From Charina bottae (taxonomy: Eukaryota; Chordata; Lepidosauria; Squamata; Charinaidae), in the NCBI GenBank assembly GCA_023362775.1, contig JALMGJ010000018.1:20565105-20629104 (forward strand): a stretch of DNA of 64,000 nucleotides, given 5' to 3'. Both the position numbers and the translations under genes were made by a program. Under the pieces are notes generated by a model. That model was not told the DNA's origin and did not search any database. It saw nothing but the letters and a program-made list of their open reading frames with translations. This document shows, piece by piece, positions 58,171-64,000 of this stretch (position 1 is the stretch's first letter; each line of letters starts with the position of its first letter).

Positions 58171-59891
58171 TGAAACATCCCCGGATCGAGGAAGGCGGGC
58201 TGCTGGTTCTCTTCAGACATCCAGGACAGAAGAGTTTTGTAGGTCAAAGACCAACACCCCCTCGAGTTGGGAGGAGAACTGAGTTTGTCCAGGCTATTAG
58301 AAAAGAAGGTCTTCCTGGTGACTCACTTTTCTGAGACCAGCCACCCTTTGTCCTCATGATAACTTTGACCCCCAACTTTAAGGACAGGGAAACAAGGTTG
58401 AAACGCTGGAGGCCTCTGAAGGCTTTGGAGTTTAGAAAGGCCAGCGAGTCAAGTCTGGCACCCAGGGGAAAAGCTGTTAATGGCGCCATGCAGGTCTCTG
58501 GCCATAGCAGGTGTCTGCAAAGTCTGAAGTTTGAGTAGAGATCTTAGGAAATCCTCAGCAACATTTGGGGGGAAGGAGACTAGATGTGAAACTGGGGATC
58601 CCCCCCCCAGATCCCCTGCTTTAAAAGCATTTGCAAGGGCAGTCAAAGATGGATGAAGGAGAGATTCAACATTTCCCTGAGCTGACCACAGTAACAGCAC
58701 AGCTAAACCCTCAGAAGCAGCTTAATGCTCCTCCTTTAAAAAATACAGTAAGATGTGCCAAGGTCCAGTCCTGATCTTTCCACGTCCTCCCCTTCCACCC
58801 TGGAAGCCCTCTGGAGAAGGAAAGGGAGAAGACAGCGGAGTTGACAGCATCTCTGTCTGGGGAAAGGGGGAAAGAAAGAAAACAAAATAAAAACTTCACC
58901 CATAGTTCACTTTAACACGATTGCCAAGGCTGGCTTGACATCCCCAACCTTTGACAAACAGCTTCGGCTGGGTTCGCACCACCGACTCGACTGAGCGGGC
59001 TGCCTGATTCGTGGCTTGGACAGGCTGTGTGAACCCAGGCAGAGAAGACCAGGGCCGAGGGCTATAGAGGACGGGAGCAGGAGGAGAAGGCCACCCTAGA
59101 GGGATTGCCAAGCTTTCCTGACCCATACAATGGAGGAAGCTAAAGTGCAGTTGTCCCCTTTCCACCTCCTTTTGCTGCCCCGGAGGCAGAGGGGCAGATC
59201 ACCCCACAGCTGACCCTGGGGGAGAGTCCGTGCCACAAAAGCCACCTGGGTCAAATTCCTCATTCCCGGCAGTGACAGTTTGGAAGGACAGCAACTCACG
59301 CCGAGAAGCGGCAGGAATCCCCTCTGAGCCGGGAATCACACAGAGATACACCAGCAACCCTCCTCTCGGAGAGGCCCTGCGTTTGCAGCAGCTGTTCAGC
59401 TCATGAATCCTTTTCTTTCCCCAAGCAGACGAGCGAGCTCTCGGGCACACCCAGCACTCTCCGTGTTTGGTTGCCCAGGCTACTAAATATCTAACGTTGG
59501 CCTGATGGAATCTGGAAGATTTGTGGTCCTCGGAGCTGATCTGGCGCCTTATAATTTTATACTGGCTCTGAGGAATGTGAACTATTTTCCCACTCTTAAA
59601 TCAGTTTTATAATTAGAGGAAGCCTGCTGGCTCATTCCAGGGGTGGGGCCGGCACTTATTCGGACTCTTGCCTTGAAGAAAAAGCAGGTGGGGTGCGGGG
59701 GTTGGCTGACCCCATCCTTCTCACTCTCCCAAGGCTTGTGGGGGGGGGGAAACACTGCTGCAGAAATTGAGCCCCTGCATGGTTGAAAATCTTCCCAGGA
59801 AGGCGCAAAGCAATATTCTCTCACATGTGTAAACTTCTCATGCCTTAAAAAAGGTACGAACAGAGTCCAAGTTGGCTGGGGATTATGGATA

Positions 59892-60168
59892 AAAAGGCTT
59901 TCCCCTGCACAGTCATGTCCGACTCCAGGGGCCGGTGCTCATCTCCGTTTCTTAGCCGAAGAGCCAGCGTTGTCCAAAGACGCTTCCGCGGTCATGTGGC
60001 CACATGACGCACCAAAGTAGTACCTATTCATCTACTTGCATTTGCATGCTTTCGAGTTGCTAGGTTGGCAAGAGCTGGGGCGAGTGCGGGAGCTCCCTCC
60101 GTCACGCGGGGCTAGGGATTCGAACCTCCGAACTTGTGATCGACAAGCCTGGCATCTTAACCACTGAG
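59892..60168 (-). mobile_element. tRNA-derived SINE flanked by a 71-bp duplication
   Basis: Same family on the minus strand with a shortened tail. The flanking direct repeat (59821-59891 and 60169-60239) is 71 bp with two mismatches, much longer than a normal SINE target duplication. Confidence 0.88.
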
Positions 60169-60744
60169 TCACACGTGTAAACTTCTCATGCCTTAAAAAA
60201 GGTACGACCAGAGTCCAAGTTGGCTGGGGATTATGGATACTGGCATCCAAAATATCTGGGAGGCCTCCAATCCTAATTCCTCTCAATTAAACACAGGGGA
60301 ATTCATGTGGCCTGTTTGCCTGGCAATAAGCTGTACAGTATCTTCTCTTAGGGGCTCCTTGAATATTCCCTGGGAAGTAAATTTCCCCTTTTACTGGGGA
60401 CAAGCAGGAGAGAATTTGTATAAATACAATGAAACAAAGGTTTAGAATGACCGCCTATAAATTGGAAGGAAAATCAAGGATTTGGATCCGTTCCTTTGGG
60501 AATTGCTTCTCCAACCCCAGGATTCAAAATGGGTGCTTTCCAGGACAAGCTCCCTTCACCCCTCCAGAGGGGAAGTGAAATAGACAGATTTACAGCAGCT
60601 GCTTTCAAGATATGCTTGCTATTTGTTCCTCATTCCTGACTATTTTTTCTCTCTCTCCTTTTCCAAAGTCCATTTTATCCATTGAAAACCCCTCAAGGCA
60701 TCCGTTTCCCAAAAGGGCAGTTTCGCATTTTGGGTTTTAATCCC

Positions 60745-60802
60745 CTGCTTGTCTGCTGTGAGGTGGGCGGCTATATAAATGGTTTAAACAAATAAACAAA
60801 AT
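60745..60802 (+). repeat. LINE tail fragment
   Basis: GAGGTGGGCGGCTATATAAA followed by AAATAAACAAA. Confidence 0.5.
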
Positions 60803-61029
60803 GTCCGGATGGGTCCAACAAAACCTCATTCTGGGGCAAAGTTGTTTGGCATCAGAAACGTACAACTATTTTTGCACAGACTTTCCATTCCGTACAAACC
60901 CTCCACATCTGCTTATTCTGTCAAAGCCGCAGGCCTCCCTTCATCTTGTGGCAGTCAGTTCCAACGATCCTTTTATAAGGCGGGGCTGTTTCTGCTAGAC
61001 CAGGACAGACCCTGGACTTGGGAGGTTGG

Positions 61030-61080
61030 GGGGAGTTGGGCGGTCATATAAATTTAACTAATAAAAAATAAAAAATAAAT
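61030..61080 (+). repeat. LINE tail fragment
   Basis: GTTGGGCGGTCATATAAATT followed by TAATAAAAAATAAAAAATAA. Confidence 0.5.
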
Positions 61081-61429
61081 GAACTGTTTGTCGCCCAGAA
61101 CCTTGAATTCCTGTCCTCAGAGCCAGGTGCAACAGGAGCAGGAGGGTCTGAGTTACACATGGCATCCCTCGCCCACCTGCCGAGCCCAACCCAAGTCTCC
61201 CCTCTGCAGGAACTGGGCGGAGCAGGAGCTGAATGTTATCTTGCTGGTGACTATGTTGGTTTAGGAAGGCAGGGCAGGCAGAATAATTCACCTGGCCTTG
61301 GCTGAGATGGCTATCTTCCTCCGCTCAGTGGCAGGGCTCGCCTCGCAAACCCTGTGCTTGCATCCAGACACTGAACCTAAATCTAAACCTAAGTAGCCAC
61401 GGAAGAGTCGGTTCCCTTACCCCTTCCCT

Positions 61430-61564
61430 TAGCGCGCGGTTAAAATTTGAACTGTATATGTATGAAATGTATAACGAAATATATATATGATGTATGTAAG
61501 CCGCCTAGAGTCCTCCATTAGGGAGGGGATAGGCGGGGTATAAATATAAGAAATAAATAAATAA
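61430..61564 (+). repeat. LINE tail
   Basis: GTATGTAAGCCGCCTAGAGT, then GGGGATAGGCGGGGTATAAA and AAATAAATAAATAAA. Confidence 0.65.
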
Positions 61565-61621
61565 AATCTGGGTTAATAAATCTCAATTGCCTTCATTCAC
61601 CGAATAAGCAACGTTGAGATA

Positions 61622-62050
61622 CAGGTAGTTCTCGCTTAACGACCACAATTGGGACCGGAATTCTGGTTGCTAAGCGAAGCGGTCATTAAGCGCATCTGAT
61701 CCGATCTTACGGCCTTTTTGCAGCGGTCGTTAAGCGAATCACCAGAGGCGTTAAACGAACCATGTGGTTGTTAAGAAAACCCTGCAGTTCCCATGATTTG
61801 TTGTTAACCAAATCATGCAGTTCAGCATTGGAAGATGGCTGGGAAGGTCGAAAATGTCAATCACGTGACCACGGAACACTGCAATGGTCATAAATGAGAA
61901 CCGGTTGCCGAGCACCCAAATTGTGATCATGTGACCGTGGGGATGCTGTGATGGCCATAAGTGCAAGGACCGGTTGCAAGTCAGTTTTTCCAGCACTGTT
62001 ATAAGTCTGAACTGTTGCTAAACGAATGGTCGTTAAGTGAGGACTACCTG
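61622..62050. mobile_element. Tigger-like MITE
   Basis: Ends CAGGTAGTTCTCGCTTAACG and GTTAAGTGAGGACTACCTG, flanked by TA on both sides. Confidence 0.87.
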
Positions 62051-62599
62051 TATATCCAGGCAGCCAAAATCCAGACAGAGGGCAGCAAAGGGTAGTTTTC
62101 TGAACCTCTCTGCTGCCCCAAGTGGTCAATCCAGAATGCAACATTCAAAAGGCTCTGAACTGCAATGATTTTGCCTCCTGTTAGCATAGCTGATTCTTAG
62201 GTTGTGTGAACCCAGGCTGGATGTCGCAATTGAGCTGCTCCAGAGCACTCCTGGGTGTCCAGTGCAAAACCTTCTTAGTCCCCAGCAAAGGAGTAGGAAA
62301 GAAGCAGTCAAATGAAAACTGTTAGTTCTCCAGTTTTACAAGTAGGCACACCCAACTTAAGCCATTTCGAGTTAACTGTTTCACGTGCAGCTCCCCTTTT
62401 CTTTTAAAACCTTTTACCTCTAATTAGTAAATAGAGATGACTATTTGCAGATGAATCAAGCAAGTGATCCCAGCTGGAACAACAGTGACAGCAAGTTGGG
62501 TGGATTGTGAAGATTTTACAATAAGAAAACAATATAAGGGAAACAGTTAAAGCTTTTTGGACAAATCAGTGTTGAATTTAATGCTGCCCTGTTGCATTA

Positions 62600-62933
62600 A
62601 ACGTAAAGGTAAAGGTTCCCCCCCCGCACATTTGTGCAGTCGTGTCCGACTCTAGGGGCCGGTGCTCATCTCCGTTTGTTAGCCGAAGAGCCAGCGCTGT
62701 CCGAAGACGCTTCCACGGTCATGTGGCTGCATGACGCGCACGGAACGCTGTTACCTACCCACCGAAGTGGTACCTATTCATCTACTTGCATTTGCATGCT
62801 TTCGAGTTGCTAGGTTGGCAAGAGCTGGAGCTAGTGCGGGAGCTCACTCCGCACGCAGGGCTAGGGATTCGAACCTCCGAACTTGCGATCTTCTGATTGA
62901 CAAGCCTGGCGACTTACCCGCTGAGCACCACGC
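62600..62933 (-). mobile_element. tRNA-derived SINE (Squam1/Sauria type)
   Basis: Minus-strand copy flanked by CCCTGTTGCATTA (62587-62599, 62934-62946). It closely resembles the copy at 24757. Confidence 0.9.
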
Positions 62934-63499
62934 CCCTGTTGCATTATTCTAGAGCAATCCTACTATTTATTAAAAGTGTTTATTCAGTGCCTTGGAAACA
63001 CGGATGACTTGGTGAATTGGGAAATAGGGTTCCGTTCATTTCTCTCCTGAAGAAAACACGCAAGAAAAAGTTGTCCAAACTTTTGAACCAGACATGATGT
63101 CAACCCTATCTTTTACAATACCTTAAGCTAGATCCTATCCCCTGTTTCATTCATATTATGGAATTATGGAAGGATTTTAATGATTGTTTTTCTGTACTGT
63201 TGTGAATTTGGCCCCCTGGCTTGCCAAATTGCGGGGTGGGGGAACCGAAAGCTGGTGAACTTATGCCAGAGAGAACAAGGTTCAAACGAGGGATCTGCAG
63301 ACAGTGATTTAATCTTTTTGCCATTCTGTGCCCTGAGTGTTCAAGTACCACTTGCTATCTGCAAAACTCATAAAGCTCAGAGATTTCTCAAGAAGGCGAT
63401 CACACCCAAGTTTCGATTCTTAGCGCTAGTGCAAGATTTAACAGGCTGAAGGGCACACGATGAAAAGGCAGATGTTTAAAACTAGTGGCTCTTCCAGAA

Positions 63500-63620
63500 A
63501 TCAGGAGTGGTCTTCTAGCATCTGTCTAACTAAGCCTGTGCATCAGATGAAGCAAGCTGTTGCTCACGAAAGTTTATGCCTTTTAATAAAATATGTGACT
63601 GTGGTTAGAAAAGGTGCTGC
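63500..63620. repeat. Dispersed repeat, same family
   Basis: It carries ATCAGGAGTGGTCTTCTAGC and AAAGTTTATGCCTTTTAATA. More diverged than the other copies. Confidence 0.55.
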
Positions 63621-63914
63621 AGATCTTTGGCTATTATAGACCTCCTACAATGGCTCTTTCAGAGAACACTGGACGTACAAGAGGGTCCTAGAAATGACCA
63701 CTGGGGAAGGGAAGGATGAAAGCATTGTTGTCTTGCTTGAACAAAAGACATCTGCAAAACTACAAGTATCAGGAATCTTGAGCAAAAGTTTGAGCAGCAC
63801 CACCAAGCGAAAGAGAGGGGAGCAGATTTAATGGACGGTCCAGGTTTGGCAACCTTAGCCGTGCGAAGCGTGCACAATATTCCCCCATTTCTCCGCTCTT
63901 AAAGAGTGCGGTAG

Positions 63915-64000
63915 GTGTGTTAGGACTACACCCCCCAGAAGCCACAGCCCAGGCCATGCTGCTAGCTGAGAGTTGTGGGAGTGGTAATCCCCACACTTGG
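63915..64000. repeat. MITE remnant cut by the window end
   Basis: AGGACTACACCCCCCAGAAG and AGAGTTGTGGGAGTGGTAAT are inverted arms of the same type of element. Confidence 0.45.

Larger units (their letters stand above)
48450..64000. other. Upstream FHL1 flank or intron, no gene supported
   Basis: It contains purine microsatellites, two LINE ORF fragments (49165-49560, 54360-54720), a 5S-like SINE, CR1 and other LINE tails, two tRNA-derived SINEs and a Tigger-like MITE. From human gene order, SLC9A6 would be expected further right; no SLC9A6 exon was seen. Confidence 0.5.

Noticed and set aside
1..64000. CRISPR arrays, operons or phage-type systems
   Set aside because: All gene structure is spliced vertebrate type. 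The direct repeats are microsatellites or transposons without spacer architecture.

Overview
This window is vertebrate nuclear DNA, almost certainly from a squamate reptile (lizard or snake). The coding sequence is split into many short exons with GT-AG introns. The repeats are typical of squamates: tRNA-headed SINEs of the Squam1/Sauria type, Tigger-like MITEs with a CAGGTAGTCCTCG terminus, hAT MITEs with 8-bp target duplications, L1/L2/CR1-like LINE ends and many microsatellites. I did not assign a species. Repeat families are named from remembered consensus motifs and no library was searched.

Two protein-coding genes are supported, and they point toward each other. MAP7D3 (microtubule-associated MAP7 family) lies on the + strand. 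I could place 20 coding exons between 5292 and 32234, giving 798 codons after the missing first exon. Its 3' UTR runs to a poly(A) signal at 34122. FHL1 (four and a half LIM domains 1) lies on the - strand from 41628 down to 36758, in five exons coding 281 residues. An alternative upstream first coding exon at 48293-48314 matches the known longer FHL1 N terminus. The two 3' ends are about 1.2 kb apart. The tail-to-tail FHL1/MAP7D3 order is the one known on human Xq26.3, which supports the calls.

Layout: 1-5291 is MAP7D3 intron 1 with MITEs; 5292-32234 holds the MAP7D3 exons, introns and inserted repeats; 32235-34150 is its 3' UTR; 34150-35320 is the convergent intergenic gap with a LINE insertion and a MITE; 35320-36757 is the FHL1 3' UTR; 36758-41654 holds the FHL1 coding exons; 41655-48292 is a long FHL1 5' intron; 48293-48420 is an alternative first exon with a probable muscle-type promoter; 48420-64000 is upstream FHL1 DNA with LINE and SINE fragments, a 240-nt homopurine tract and no gene I can support.

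The least explained coding signal is a GC-rich, spliceable open reading frame at 21421-22484 inside the 7-kb MAP7D3 intron. It has its own poly(A) signal at 22834. It is either a nested gene (possibly transposon-derived) or an in-frame alternative 3' end for MAP7D3 that would remove the kinesin-binding C-terminal half. No prokaryotic-type system, CRISPR array or functional RNA gene was seen.
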